Positions 1-9,900 of a stretch of DNA of 55,890 nt are shown one piece after another. The position numbers and the translations under genes are program-made. The stretch lies in assembly GCA_964520895.1 (NCBI GenBank), contig CAZFOR010000005.1:1-55890 (forward strand), written 5' to 3'. The notes beneath the pieces were generated by a model, which was not told where the DNA came from, did no database searches, and was given only the letters and a program-made list of their open reading frames with translations. The stretch's first letter is position 1. Every line of letters begins with the position of its first letter. Origin of the DNA: SIG350 sp964520895. Lineage in GTDB: Bacteria; Bacillota; Clostridia; TANB77; SIG350.

Positions 1-884
1 TGGATAAAAATAATAACAATGAAAAGTTAACTAAAGTCGGAATTAACTGGTATCCAGGACATATGGTAAAAACTAAAAGAGAAATAAAAGAAACTCTAAA
101 ATTAATCGATATAGTAATTGAATTAATTGATGCAAGAGTTCCTATTTCAAGTACTAATCCAGATATACCTGATTTAGTTGAAAATAAACAAAGGATTATA
201 GTATTAAACAAATGTGATTTAGCAAATGATAAAGAAAATGAAAAATGGATTAAGTACTACAATTCACAAGGAATGAAATGTATTTTAGTTGATTCAATAA
301 CTGGAAAAGGTATTAAACAAGTAATTGACACAGTATATGAACTAAATAAAGATAAAGCAGATAAATTGTTAAAGAGTGGTGTTGTAAATAATGCTATAAA
401 ACTTGCAATTGTTGGTATACCTAATGTCGGTAAATCTTCCTTTATTAATAGACTTGTAAATAAAGCTATAACAAAAGTTGGTAATAGACCAGGTGTTACA
501 AGGTCTAATCAATGGGTTAGAGTTAATAAAGATATAATATTATTAGATACACCAGGTGTGTTATGGCCTAAATTCGAGGAAGAGATAGGAATACATTTAT
601 GTTTTGCAGGTTGTATAAAAGATGAAATAATTGATATTGAAACAATATCATATAAATTATTAGAAAAATTATCTAGTGAATATAAAGAAATGTTATATCA
701 AAGATATAAATTAGATAATGATTTTGTATATAATGATACAATGGAATTATTAGATAAAATTGCTACAAAAAGAGGATGTATATTATCTGGTGGTAGAATT
801 GATTACACAAAAATAGGACATATACTATTAGATGAGTTCCAAACAGGTAAAATAGGTAAAATTACATTAGAAAAAGTTAATTAA
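1..884 (+). CDS. rbgA: Ribosome biogenesis GTPase RbgA (YlqF), 5' end at window edge
   Basis: RbgA is a circularly permuted GTPase that acts late in 50S subunit assembly. The permuted order is visible: the G4 motif NKCD (about 210-221) comes first, then G1 GIPNVGKSS (about 414-440), then G3 DTPG (about 547-558). The frame stays open upstream of the ATG at 63 and encodes NWYPGHM, the conserved N-terminus of the family, so 63 is an internal Met. The true start is probably the xTG codon whose last two bases are bases 1-2, giving about 294 residues. Family assignment is firm; the first base of the start codon lies outside the window. Confidence 0.95.
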   Translation, partial: DKNNNNEKLTKVGINWYPGHMVKTKREIKETLKLIDIVIELIDARVPISSTNPDIPDLVENKQRIIVLNKCDLANDKENEKWIKYYNSQGMKCILVDSITGKGIKQVIDTVYELNKDKADKLLKSGVVNNAIKLAIVGIPNVGKSSFINRLVNKAITKVGNRPGVTRSNQWVRVNKDIILLDTPGVLWPKFEEEIGIHLCFAGCIKDEIIDIETISYKLLEKLSSEYKEMLYQRYKLDNDFVYNDTMELLDKIATKRGCILSGGRIDYTKIGHILLDEFQTGKIGKITLEKVN

Positions 885-923
885 TTTTGTTTTAAGCATA
901 TAAATATCATAAGAGGTGTTTAT

Positions 924-1253
924 ATGTTAAATAACAAATTTAATACAGTTGAGACTAAAAAAGATATTTTTGAATTATTACCTAAACTAGATTTATATGA
1001 AAATTATTTAGAAAAGGATGTTAATTATTTAGAAAATTTATATCCTGAAATATATTATGATATAGGAAAATATTTTGAAGATACATATATTAATGATAAA
1101 AAAATAAACTTTACGAATATAAAAATAAATAATATTAATAATGAGATATTTAATCAAATGACATATAATAAAAAACTAGATAAATTATCACAAGACTTAT
1201 TACATGATATTATTAGGATTGTAATAGTTAATAAGTTAAATAAAATCAGTTAA
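924..1253 (+). CDS. Small hypothetical protein, 109 aa
   Basis: I do not recognise a family. The ATG is preceded by AAGAGGTG at good spacing, and the gene lies 39 bp after rbgA on the same strand, so it is probably co-transcribed. The product is acidic, rich in Asn, Tyr, Leu and Ile, with no signal peptide or membrane segment; it looks like a small soluble helical protein. A strong intrinsic terminator follows directly, which closes the rbgA transcript here. Confidence 0.7.
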   Translation: MLNNKFNTVETKKDIFELLPKLDLYENYLEKDVNYLENLYPEIYYDIGKYFEDTYINDKKINFTNIKINNINNEIFNQMTYNKKLDKLSQDLLHDIIRIVIVNKLNKIS

Positions 1254-1254
1254 A

Positions 1255-1284
1255 TAAAGGAATTTTTAAACATTCCTTTATTTT
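1255..1284 (+). terminator. Intrinsic terminator after the rbgA transcript
   Basis: A perfect 9-bp stem TAAAGGAAT / ATTCCTTTA (1255-1263 with 1272-1280) closes an 8-nt loop and runs into TTTT. It begins one base after the stop codon of the 109-aa gene. Confidence 0.8.
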
Positions 1285-1293
1285 AATTATCAA

Positions 1294-1322
1294 TTGACTT
1301 TTTAATATATTTAATGTAAAAT
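1294..1322 (+). promoter_or_regulatory. SigA-type promoter for ppa
   Basis: TTGACT (1294-1299), 17-bp spacer, TAAAAT (1317-1322), placed between the terminator and the pyrophosphatase start. Confidence 0.7.
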
Positions 1323-1363
1323 ACATATGTTAAATAAACAAAACAAGAAAGGGGTAATACTAA

Positions 1364-1897
1364 TTGAATATATGGCATGATATAAATAAAGAAAGAATAA
1401 AACCAGAAGCATTTACAGCAGTAATTGAAATAACAAAAGGTGGAAAAAACAAATATGAATTAGACAAAGAAACAGGTATGTTAGCACTTGATAGAGTATT
1501 ATATACATCAACACACTATCCAGCAAATTATGGATTTATACCATTAACTTATGCAGAAGACGATGATCCTTTAGATGTATTAGTTCTTTGTCAAGAATGT
1601 ATTGATCCTATGACATTAGTTAGATGCTATCCTATTGGATTAATAAAAATGATAGATAATGGGGATGTTGATGAAAAAATAATTGCAATACCATTAAAAG
1701 ACCCATCACTTAGTGTATATAATGATATAAGTGAATTACCATCACATTTATTTAATGAAATAGCACATTTTTTTGAAGTATATAAATTTCTAGAGGATAA
1801 ACATACCGCAATTAAAGAAATTTGTGGAAGAGATGAAGCTATTAAAGTTATAGAAAAATGTATAAATGCATATGATGAAAAATTTTTAAAAGAATAA
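1364..1897 (+). CDS. ppa: Inorganic pyrophosphatase, family I
   Basis: This cytoplasmic, Mg-dependent soluble PPase hydrolyses pyrophosphate to two phosphates and so pulls biosynthetic reactions forward. The 177-residue length fits family I. The active-site signature is DDDPLDVLVL (about residues 65-74), in a form of D-x-D-P-x-D, and the upstream HYPANYGFIP segment is typical. The start codon is TTG at 1364, chosen because GAAAGGGG lies at correct spacing and the protein then begins MNIWHDI. Many Clostridia use a family II Mn enzyme or a membrane PPase instead; here the family I enzyme is clear. Confidence 0.95.
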   Translation: MNIWHDINKERIKPEAFTAVIEITKGGKNKYELDKETGMLALDRVLYTSTHYPANYGFIPLTYAEDDDPLDVLVLCQECIDPMTLVRCYPIGLIKMIDNGDVDEKIIAIPLKDPSLSVYNDISELPSHLFNEIAHFFEVYKFLEDKHTAIKEICGRDEAIKVIEKCINAYDEKFLKE

Positions 1898-1908
1898 TTA
1901 AAAAAGGT

Positions 1909-1918
1909 TGGGGACGGA
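1909..1918 (+). repeat. Partial match to the palindromic repeat core
   Basis: The 10-mer TTGGGGACGG is identical to bases 49361-49370 in the dxs-upstream palindrome. Only the loop core is present here, without the CAGACAA arms. It sits where the Shine-Dalgarno sequence of the TPR gene should be. Confidence 0.4.
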
Positions 1919-1920
1919 AA

Positions 1921-3153
1921 ATGATTTATGAAAAAATATTTTATATATTTGCAATGTTTGTATTTCTAATATACTATATTTGCTTGTTTGTTAGACAAAC
2001 GAAAAAAGTATTATTACTTAACATAATTACACAAACTATTGCAGTTACAATAATAACACTATCATACATAAAAGCAGAAGAAATAAGTGCTTTTCTTCAA
2101 ACAGGTGTGTTTGTATTAGGAATATTAATTCCTGTCATATATGCAATTATATTAAAATTTGATGTTAGTTTTGTTGAAACATATTATTTAGTATTAGGTG
2201 ATATAAACTACTTATTTAAAAAATATGAAATTACAAAAGAATATTTTGAAAAAGCAATAAACTATAAATCAAGTTATAGAGGATATAAAAAATTAGGCAA
2301 TATTTATATAAAGCTTAAAGATTACAGAAATGCTTTTGATGCATTTGCAAGTGCAGTTGAAATTAAAAAAGATGATTATAAATCATATTATCAATTAGGT
2401 TTTATATATGAAGAATTAGGTAAAAGACCAGAAGCTATAACAGTTTTAAATAGTGGGCTTCGTATAAAACCAGATTACACACCTATTTCTAATTTATTGG
2501 CAATAATATTATGTGAACAAAATAATTTTAAAGAAGCTTTAAGAGTATATAATGATTCTTTAAAATATAAAGAAGATGATTATCAAACATACTATAATAT
2601 GGCTGTTATTTATACAAATATAAATGATTATAGATTAGCCCAAGATTATTATAAAAAGGCTATTAGACTAAACAATAATCTATATGATGCATATTTAGGG
2701 CTAGGTCAAATATATTTAACAGATAAAAACTTTGATAATGCAGAAAAATGTTTATTTAAAGCCACAAATAAACCAGAATTATATGCAAAGGCATATTATT
2801 CATTAGCAAAATTATATGCATTAAGATGTGAAGAAGGTAAGGTAGTAAGTTGTTTAAAACTAGCTATAGATAATGATACTTCATATACACAAAAAGCTTT
2901 AGATGATCCTCTTTTTAGTAATATAAAAGACTTTATTATAGGACTTAATATAATTACAAATATGGAAAATGGTGTAGATATTGATAATATTACAAACATA
3001 GATAGTGATTTAAATGAAGATTTAGATGTAAAAAATGAAAAGAGCAAACTTTCAGAAAGTGATATTTTAGTTAATAATACAATTGATGATTTAGAAGATG
3101 TGAAAACAAAAGATATTAGTCAAGTTATGATTGATCTTAACAAGAAAAAATAG
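1921..3153 (+). CDS. Membrane-anchored TPR-repeat protein
   Basis: The N-terminus has about three hydrophobic segments (residues 5-23, 30-50 and 58-80). A run of tetratricopeptide repeats follows from roughly residue 85 to 320, with recurring YYKLG/A.. and ..AI.. spacing such as KAIRLNNNLYDAYLGLGQIY. An acidic, Asp/Asn-rich tail closes the 410-aa protein. The repeats suggest a cytoplasm-facing scaffold for protein contacts; the partner is unknown. The segment just before the ATG is TTGGGGACGGAAA, an odd ribosome site that shares 10 bases with the palindromic repeat seen upstream of dxs. It lies 23 bp behind ppa and may be read from the same promoter. Confidence 0.85.
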   Translation: MIYEKIFYIFAMFVFLIYYICLFVRQTKKVLLLNIITQTIAVTIITLSYIKAEEISAFLQTGVFVLGILIPVIYAIILKFDVSFVETYYLVLGDINYLFKKYEITKEYFEKAINYKSSYRGYKKLGNIYIKLKDYRNAFDAFASAVEIKKDDYKSYYQLGFIYEELGKRPEAITVLNSGLRIKPDYTPISNLLAIILCEQNNFKEALRVYNDSLKYKEDDYQTYYNMAVIYTNINDYRLAQDYYKKAIRLNNNLYDAYLGLGQIYLTDKNFDNAEKCLFKATNKPELYAKAYYSLAKLYALRCEEGKVVSCLKLAIDNDTSYTQKALDDPLFSNIKDFIIGLNIITNMENGVDIDNITNIDSDLNEDLDVKNEKSKLSESDILVNNTIDDLEDVKTKDISQVMIDLNKKK

Positions 3154-3204
3154 TAATAAGTTTATGAGATTTTAATATTATAGATATATAGGAGATGATA
3201 TTTT

Positions 3205-4077
3205 ATGAAAATAAAAAGTATTAGTTTTATTGGTGGGGATATGAGAATTATCCATTTAATAGAGATATTCTCTAAATGTGAATATAATATTAAAATTTTT
3301 GGATTTGATAAGTATGAGTTTTCAAATGAGAAAATAACTATTTGTGATAATTTATCAGATACTGTAATTGATGCAGATGTTATAATAGGTCCTACTCCAT
3401 TTACAAGTAATGGAGAGACTATTAATACACCATTTAGTTTGGCACAAATTAAAATACTTGATTTAATTGAATTAATGAATTCAAATCAAATACTAATAGG
3501 TGGAAGATTTGATTCAAATATACAAAATCTATTTAAGGAAAACAATATTAATGTAATAGATATATTAGCTAGAGAAGAATTTGCTGTGCTAAATGCAATT
3601 TCAACTGCAGAAGGTGCAATACAAATTGCAATGGAACAATTACCATATACATTACATAATTTTGATGTTTTAGTTTTGGGTTTTGGTAGAATAGGAAAAA
3701 TACTTTGTAAAATGTTAGAAGGAATTGGTGCTAATGTTTATTGTGAAGCTCGTAAATACTCAGATATTGCTTGGATAAAAGCATATGGATATAATGCAAT
3801 ACATTTTAATGATTTAGATAAAAATATACCTAAATTCAAATTAATAATTAATACAGTTCCTTTTGTATTATTTGATTCAAATAGAATTGATAAACTAGAT
3901 AAAGAAACTATTTTTATTGATTTAGCATCTAAACCAGGTGGTATTGATATGGAATATGCAAAACAAAAAGAAATTAACACAGTATTAGCATTATCACTTC
4001 CAGGTAAAGTAGCTCCTTTTACAGCTGCAACACATATTAAAGAAACTATTGATAATATTTTTAAAGAATTAAAATAG
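3205..4077 (+). CDS. dpaA: Dipicolinate synthase subunit A
   Basis: DpaA (SpoVFA) is the NAD(P)-binding, dehydrogenase-like subunit that works with DpaB to make dipicolinic acid in the mother cell for loading into the spore core. The N-terminal part begins with an IGGDMR motif (residues 9-14), and the second domain has the Rossmann loop VLGFGRIGK (about residues 154-162). The 290-aa length matches the family. AGGAGATG precedes the ATG. The usual partner gene dpaB does not follow; uppP starts 9 bp downstream instead. In Bacillus subtilis this gene is under SigK; I could not place a convincing SigK promoter here. Confidence 0.93.
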   Translation: MKIKSISFIGGDMRIIHLIEIFSKCEYNIKIFGFDKYEFSNEKITICDNLSDTVIDADVIIGPTPFTSNGETINTPFSLAQIKILDLIELMNSNQILIGGRFDSNIQNLFKENNINVIDILAREEFAVLNAISTAEGAIQIAMEQLPYTLHNFDVLVLGFGRIGKILCKMLEGIGANVYCEARKYSDIAWIKAYGYNAIHFNDLDKNIPKFKLIINTVPFVLFDSNRIDKLDKETIFIDLASKPGGIDMEYAKQKEINTVLALSLPGKVAPFTAATHIKETIDNIFKELK

Positions 4078-4086
4078 AGAGGATAG

Positions 4087-4872
4087 ATGATACAAATGAC
4101 AATTTTTCAATCAATTTTTTTAGGAATAATACAAGGGCTAACTGAGCTATTACCAATATCTAGCTCAGCCCATTTATTTTTGATACCATGGTTTTTAAAA
4201 TGGAATATACCAGAATATTTTGATGTAGCACTTCATGCTGGTACATTACTTGCGATAGGGATATTCTTTTTTAATGACTGGATTAAATTAATTGTAGGCG
4301 GATTTAAAACATTAAAAGGTGAAAAAAATAACGAAGGTAAAATGTTTTGGTACATAGTACTTGCAACTATACCAGGTGGTGCAATAGGGTTTTTATTAGA
4401 CCATTATGCAGAAGAATTATTAACAAAACCTTTAATTATAGCAATAGCCTTAATTGTAATGGGTATACTATTATATATAATTGATTCTAAATGTAAAAGT
4501 GAAACAACATATGAAAATATGAGTTTAAAACAAACATTTTTAATTGGTTTATCACAAGCATTAGCATTTATTCCAGGTGTTTCTCGTAGTGGTGTAACTA
4601 TGACAACAGGTAGATTATTAGGTGTTGATAGAGAAAGTGCTGCAAAGTATTCATTTATGTTATCTGCACCGATAGTATTAGGTGCAACATTATATAAATT
4701 TAAAGATTTTGTATTTGATATACCATTTTTTATAGGTGTTATAACAAGTTTTGTTGTAGGTATTTTTGTTATTAAATTCTTGTTAGAATATCTTAAAAAA
4801 GGTAGTTTTAAAATGTTTGCAATTTACAGAGTAGTAATAGGGCTTTTAGTTATATTATTACTATTTATATAA
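4087..4872 (+). CDS. uppP: Undecaprenyl-diphosphate phosphatase UppP/BacA
   Basis: This integral membrane enzyme dephosphorylates undecaprenyl pyrophosphate to recycle the lipid carrier of peptidoglycan and other cell-wall polymers; it also gives bacitracin tolerance. The signature QGLTELLPISSSAHL (about residues 16-30) carries the catalytic Glu/Ser region, and PGVSRSGVTMTTG (about residues 157-169) is the second conserved motif. About seven to eight hydrophobic helices are seen in 261 aa. The ATG at 4087 lies 4 bases behind GAGAGG; an alternative ATG is at 4096. The position right after dpaA suggests shared transcription. Confidence 0.96.
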   Translation: MIQMTIFQSIFLGIIQGLTELLPISSSAHLFLIPWFLKWNIPEYFDVALHAGTLLAIGIFFFNDWIKLIVGGFKTLKGEKNNEGKMFWYIVLATIPGGAIGFLLDHYAEELLTKPLIIAIALIVMGILLYIIDSKCKSETTYENMSLKQTFLIGLSQALAFIPGVSRSGVTMTTGRLLGVDRESAAKYSFMLSAPIVLGATLYKFKDFVFDIPFFIGVITSFVVGIFVIKFLLEYLKKGSFKMFAIYRVVIGLLVILLLFI

Positions 4873-4891
4873 TTACTAAGGAAAGGAGAGT

Positions 4892-5770
4892 ATGATATTA
4901 GATAATATATCATACAATAGTAAAATGACAGAAATAATCGATGGAAAAGCTATATCAAAAAAAGTATTAGAAGAATTAAAAACAGAAGTGGACAAGCTAA
5001 AAGAAAAAAACATAATACCTTGTTTAGCAGTAATATTAATAGGAAGTGATCCAGCTTCTAAAATATATGTTAAAAACAAAGAAAATGCTTGTAATAAAAT
5101 AGGTGTTGAGTCTAAGCAATATAATTTAGATGAGAACATAAAAGAAGAAGAACTATTAGATTTAATAAATAAGCTTAATAATGATGATAGTATTGATGGT
5201 ATTTTACTTCAAAGTCCAATACCAAAACATCTAAATATAGCAAGAGCATTTGCAAAAATAGCACCAAATAAAGATGTTGATGGGTTTAATCCTGTAAATG
5301 TAGGTATGTTATCAATGGGATTTCCAGTATTTATACCATGTACACCACTTGGTGTTATGAGATTACTAAAAGAATACAATATTGAAATTGAAGGTAAAAA
5401 CTGCACAGTTATTGGTAGAAGTAATATTGTTGGTAAACCTATGTCAGCATTAATGTTAAATAAAAATGCTACTGTTACAACATGTCATTCTAAAACAAAA
5501 GATTTAAAAGAAGTTTTACTAAATTCAGATATAATTGTATCAGCTGTTGGTAAACCTGAATTTATTACATCAGATATGATTAAAAAAGATGCTGTTTTAA
5601 TAGATGTAGCTATTACAAGAAGTGAAGATGGTAAACTTTATGGAGATTTTGATTTTGATAATGTAAAAGAATTAGCTTCATATATAACACCTGTTCCTGG
5701 TGGAGTAGGGCCTATGACAATATCAATGCTTATGAATAATGTTATATTAGCTTGCAAAAATAGGAGATGA
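4892..5770 (+). CDS. folD: Methylene-THF dehydrogenase / methenyl-THF cyclohydrolase
   Basis: FolD interconverts 5,10-methylene-, 5,10-methenyl- and 10-formyl-tetrahydrofolate using NADP, supplying one-carbon units for purines and formyl-Met. Visible signatures are YVKNKENAC (catalytic Tyr/Lys region), PNKDVDGFNPVNVG, GRSNIVGKP (nucleotide-binding loop) and PVPGGVGPMT near the C-terminus. The start at 4892 follows AAAGGAGAG closely. It gives an 11-residue N-terminal extension over the usual MTEIIDGK start at 4925, which has no ribosome site of its own. The full length of 292 aa is normal. Confidence 0.97.
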   Translation: MILDNISYNSKMTEIIDGKAISKKVLEELKTEVDKLKEKNIIPCLAVILIGSDPASKIYVKNKENACNKIGVESKQYNLDENIKEEELLDLINKLNNDDSIDGILLQSPIPKHLNIARAFAKIAPNKDVDGFNPVNVGMLSMGFPVFIPCTPLGVMRLLKEYNIEIEGKNCTVIGRSNIVGKPMSALMLNKNATVTTCHSKTKDLKEVLLNSDIIVSAVGKPEFITSDMIKKDAVLIDVAITRSEDGKLYGDFDFDNVKELASYITPVPGGVGPMTISMLMNNVILACKNRR

Positions 5771-5779
5771 TGATATATT

Positions 5780-6571
5780 ATGTCTTCAAATAGAAGAATA
5801 GGTACTAGAAATAGATTTGAATTTAAAAGAAATTATATTATACCACTAGTTTGTATCATTATAACGTGTATAAGCATTATAACATGTACAGTAATAGTTA
5901 TAAATGTAAAAAATGAGGCAAACAATTTTGCTGTAAATACAAATACAAATATTGTTCAAAGTAGTGAGGAATTAAAATCAGAAGAAAAAATTCAAATTAA
6001 TTCATTAATATCATATATAATGAGTAATTTGGATGCAGGTAAATCTTTAAATGACAGTTTTTCAAAATTTACTTTGACATGTAAATATTATGGTATAGAT
6101 AATAATTATTCTATTATACCAAATGAGCATATTGATAAGGTTGATGCTGAGCTATATAGAGAATTAAATTATGTGTATTTTGCAGACTATAAAGAAGAAT
6201 ATAAATATATAAAGAAAGCAGATTTTGAAAATACATATAATAAATTGTTTAGTAAACAAACATTTGATGCATCTAATTATTCAAAATACTATATTGATTC
6301 ATTAGATGGTTATTTAGTACCTAAAAATACGGATATATATGAAAATGTTGCATATAAATTAGATAAAATACAAAAAAACAGTGATGATAAATATATAGCA
6401 AATTTTGCAGAGGTTAATATGTACAAGTTATATGAAGGGAAAACGATTGATGAAATAGATAGTTATTTAGCTTCTGATAAAATAGATTCGAATTTTACAA
6501 CAGGAAATGTATTAAATGTTTATTTGGTAAAACAACAAGATATATTTGTTTTTGATAGTTATACTATGTAG
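5780..6571 (+). CDS. Hypothetical single-pass membrane protein, 263 aa
   Basis: A short basic N-terminus (RRIGTRNRFEFKR) is followed by one strong hydrophobic segment (about residues 20-45). The rest is a polar, Tyr- and Asn-rich domain predicted to lie outside the membrane. I recognise no family. AGGAGATG lies before the ATG, 9 bp after folD, so it is probably the next gene of the same transcript. The basic side before the helix suggests an N-in, C-out topology. Confidence 0.75.
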   Translation: MSSNRRIGTRNRFEFKRNYIIPLVCIIITCISIITCTVIVINVKNEANNFAVNTNTNIVQSSEELKSEEKIQINSLISYIMSNLDAGKSLNDSFSKFTLTCKYYGIDNNYSIIPNEHIDKVDAELYRELNYVYFADYKEEYKYIKKADFENTYNKLFSKQTFDASNYSKYYIDSLDGYLVPKNTDIYENVAYKLDKIQKNSDDKYIANFAEVNMYKLYEGKTIDEIDSYLASDKIDSNFTTGNVLNVYLVKQQDIFVFDSYTM

Positions 6572-6583
6572 TAGAGGTGTTTT

Positions 6584-6754
6584 ATGAAAAAGAAAAAAGT
6601 ATTTAAAATATTAGCAATTATATTTACTTTATTAACATTAATAGCAGCAATATATTCAATAATATCAGGAAAGTATTTAATAATAGTATTTATATTAATG
6701 CTAATTACATTGATGTTCCAATATAACTATTTCTTATGTATTAAAAAGAAATAA
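6584..6754 (+). CDS. Small membrane protein, 56 aa
   Basis: An ATG with GTAGAGGTG at good spacing opens a 56-codon frame directly after the previous gene. The product starts MKKKK and contains two hydrophobic stretches (residues 9-27 and 31-51) ending in KKK, typical of a small two-helix inner-membrane protein. It ends at the base before a double terminator hairpin, which supports it as the last gene of the transcript. Function is unknown. Confidence 0.65.
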   Translation: MKKKKVFKILAIIFTLLTLIAAIYSIISGKYLIIVFILMLITLMFQYNYFLCIKKK

Positions 6755-6832
6755 GAGCTACTAACAATATTATAGGTACAAGCTTTAAAATATGGCTTGT
6801 TCCTTTTTTGTATCTTGGTAGCTCTATTTTTA
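6755..6832 (+). terminator. Nested terminator hairpins
   Basis: The inner stem GGTACAAGC / GCTTGTTCC (6775-6783 with 6795-6803, one mismatch) is followed by TTTTTT. An outer stem GAGCTAC / GTAGCTC (6755-6761 with 6818-6824) encloses it and is followed by TATTTTT. It closes the folD-distal transcript. Confidence 0.75.
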
Positions 6833-6873
6833 ATTTAGCTAAATTATATAACATTTGCAAACAAATATAACAG

Positions 6874-6911
6874 TTGATTTTTACCACATTTAGTGATATA
6901 AATAATGTGGT
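6874..6911 (+). promoter_or_regulatory. addB promoter overlapped by an inverted repeat
   Basis: TTGATT (6874-6879), 17-bp spacer, TATAAA (6897-6902). An 8-bp perfect inverted repeat ACCACATT / AATGTGGT (6883-6890 with 6904-6911) flanks the -10 box and reaches the ribosome site of addB. It could be an operator or a 5' mRNA hairpin; no known regulator motif is matched. Confidence 0.45.
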
Positions 6912-6917
6912 GATAAA

Positions 6918-9900
6918 ATGAGTATTAATATAATAAACGGAAAAAGTAGAGTTGGAAAAACAACTTACATATATAATAAAATAAAAGAAAACTATGATTT
7001 TAATACAAACAATAATATTAAATCATTTGTTATTGTTCCAGAGCAATTTGGACTTACTGCAGAGGAGAACTTATGCTCATTTTTAGGTAAAAACGGATTA
7101 CTGGGAATAGAAGTATTAACATTTAAGCGAATGAGCTATAAGGTGTTTAATGAATTAGGAATAAATATCAAACATATATCAGATGTTGGTAAAAAAGTCT
7201 TGATATATAACATATTAAAGAAAAATCAATATGCGATATTTAATTCAAATAACAAAGGAACTATTGAAAGTATATTAGATATATTTTCTGAATTTGACAG
7301 ATACAATATTGATGTAGAGCAAGTTAAAGAAATTAAATATGATAATAGCTATTTAGAAAAGAAAATGAATGATTTAATTAACATATATGAAAAATATACA
7401 GAAAAACTATCAGATAACCTATTTGATTCAAATAATGATTTAGATGTGCTATATAATAACATACAAAAAAGTAATTTATTGAAAAATTGTAATATATATA
7501 TAGATGAATTTTATGGATTTACAAACCAGGAATATGATATTATATGTGAGCTTGCTAACTACAACAATATATATATTACATTTTGCGTAGATGATGAAAA
7601 GGTTTCAGATAACCCACTAGATATATATAACATAAACAAACAGGCATATAGTAAATTTATACGACTTTGCGCTGAGAAAGGTTTAAAAATTGATAACCAA
7701 GTTACATTACAAAAAGATAATGAAATAGATAAAACAGATAATACATTAAAACATTTACAAAATAATATATTTAACTATCCATATAAAGAATATAAATATA
7801 TTAATGAAAATATTGAAAAAGATAAAATAAATATATATGCATGCACAAACCAATATAATGAGATAGAAAATTTAGCGCAAAGCATAGTTAAAAACATACA
7901 AGCAGGGTATAGGTATAATGATATTACAGTAATTACAAGAGATGTTTCAAAATATTCTGATTTGATATGGGGGATATTTACTAAATATAATATTCCATAT
8001 TTCTTAGATTTAAAAAAAGATATTATTGATAATCAAATATCAACAGTTATATTTTCACTACTTGATATAGCGATATCTAATTTTAGTTATCAATCAGTTT
8101 TTGCATATTTAAAAACAGGTTTTTTAGATATTGATATTGATGATATATATCAATTAGAAAATTATGCAATTAAATGGGGTATAAAAGGATATAAATGGCT
8201 AAATAGCTTTACATATGGATCTGATGAGAATAACAAGGAAAAAGTGCAGGAATTAGAGAAGATAAATAATATTAGAGAAAAAGTTATTACACCATTAATT
8301 AATTTTAAAAAAGATATTGAAAAGGCTAAGATCTCAAAAGATATAGTTAAAGTACTTTATACCTTTTTATCTCAAAATAACATTGCACAAAGTATAGAAA
8401 ATAAAATAAGTGAATTTAGACAAAAAGGATTAACAGAAATAGAAAAAGAATATTTAAATCTATGGAACTACTATATTGATGTATTCGAGCAATTGACAAT
8501 TAGTTTAGATAATGAACAAATTGATTTAAAAGAATTTAAGAATGTGTTAGAAATAGGGCTTTCTAATACTCAAAAAGCATTTATTCCGTTATTTAAAGAC
8601 TTAGTATTAATAGGTGATATTGATAGGACAAGAACTAGAGATACTAAAATAATATACTATATTGGTATGCAAAATGGTACATTTCCAATTAGTTTTTCAA
8701 GTGAAGGTAATTTAACAGATAATGATAGAGAATTTCTACTATCAAATAATGTATCACTTGCTAAAACTACTAAACTTAGAACATTAGAGGATGAGTTTAA
8801 TATATATAAATCATTAACTATGGTAACTGATAATGTTAATTTTTCATATATATTAAATGATTTAGATGGAATAAGTTATAGACCCTCATATTTAATTAGT
8901 AAAATAAAGAAAATATTTAACCTTCAAGAATATATTGTTGATAATGAATATATTATTAAACCATATCTATATAACTCAAAGGTTAATTTTGAAAATATAA
9001 TTAATAAAAATGAAAATGAGCTTTTAAAATGGTATATTGAATATAATCCAAGATTATATAATACATATTTAGATATATGTAGATTTCAAACAAATATGAA
9101 ATTACAATTATCTAAGCAAAACATAGATACACTTTATGGTGATATTTTAAACACTTCTATATCAAGATTAGAAGAATATACTAAATGTCCATACAGTTTT
9201 TATTTGAAATACTGTCTGAAAGTAAAACAAAGGGACATATTTTCGGTTAAAATGATAGATATAGGTAACATTAACCATAAAGTATTAGATGAGTTTTTTT
9301 CGTATGTTATTAATGAAAATATAGATATATTAAATTTAACTAATGAGCAAACTAATAAAATAGCCTCAGATATAATTGAAGATGTTTTCGATAATATGGA
9401 TAATAGTATGATTAAAAATGCAAAGAATTTTAATATATTAAAATATAAACTAAAAAACACTTTATTAAAAGCAATTTGGGTCTTAGTACTACAAATTAAA
9501 AATAGTAGTTTTAGACCAATAGGTACAGAAGTGGAGTTTGGTGATAATAAACAATATCAAAAAATATCAATAACTTTGGATAATGGTAAAAAGGTTAACT
9601 TAACAGGAAAAATTGATAGAATAGATATAGCTGATACAAAAGATGGTAGATATATTAGAATAATAGACTATAAATCATCAAATAAATCAATTGATATACC
9701 AGATATATATAATGGACTTAATTTGCAACTAATTACATATTTAGATGCAACTACTCAAAATACTGATATTATACCTGGTGGAATATTGTATTTTAAAATT
9801 GATAATCCAATTGTATCAACAAAATCTGATATTGATATAGATAAATTAGAAAAGGAAATATTAAAACAACTTAGATTAAATGGTTTAATTTTAAATGATA

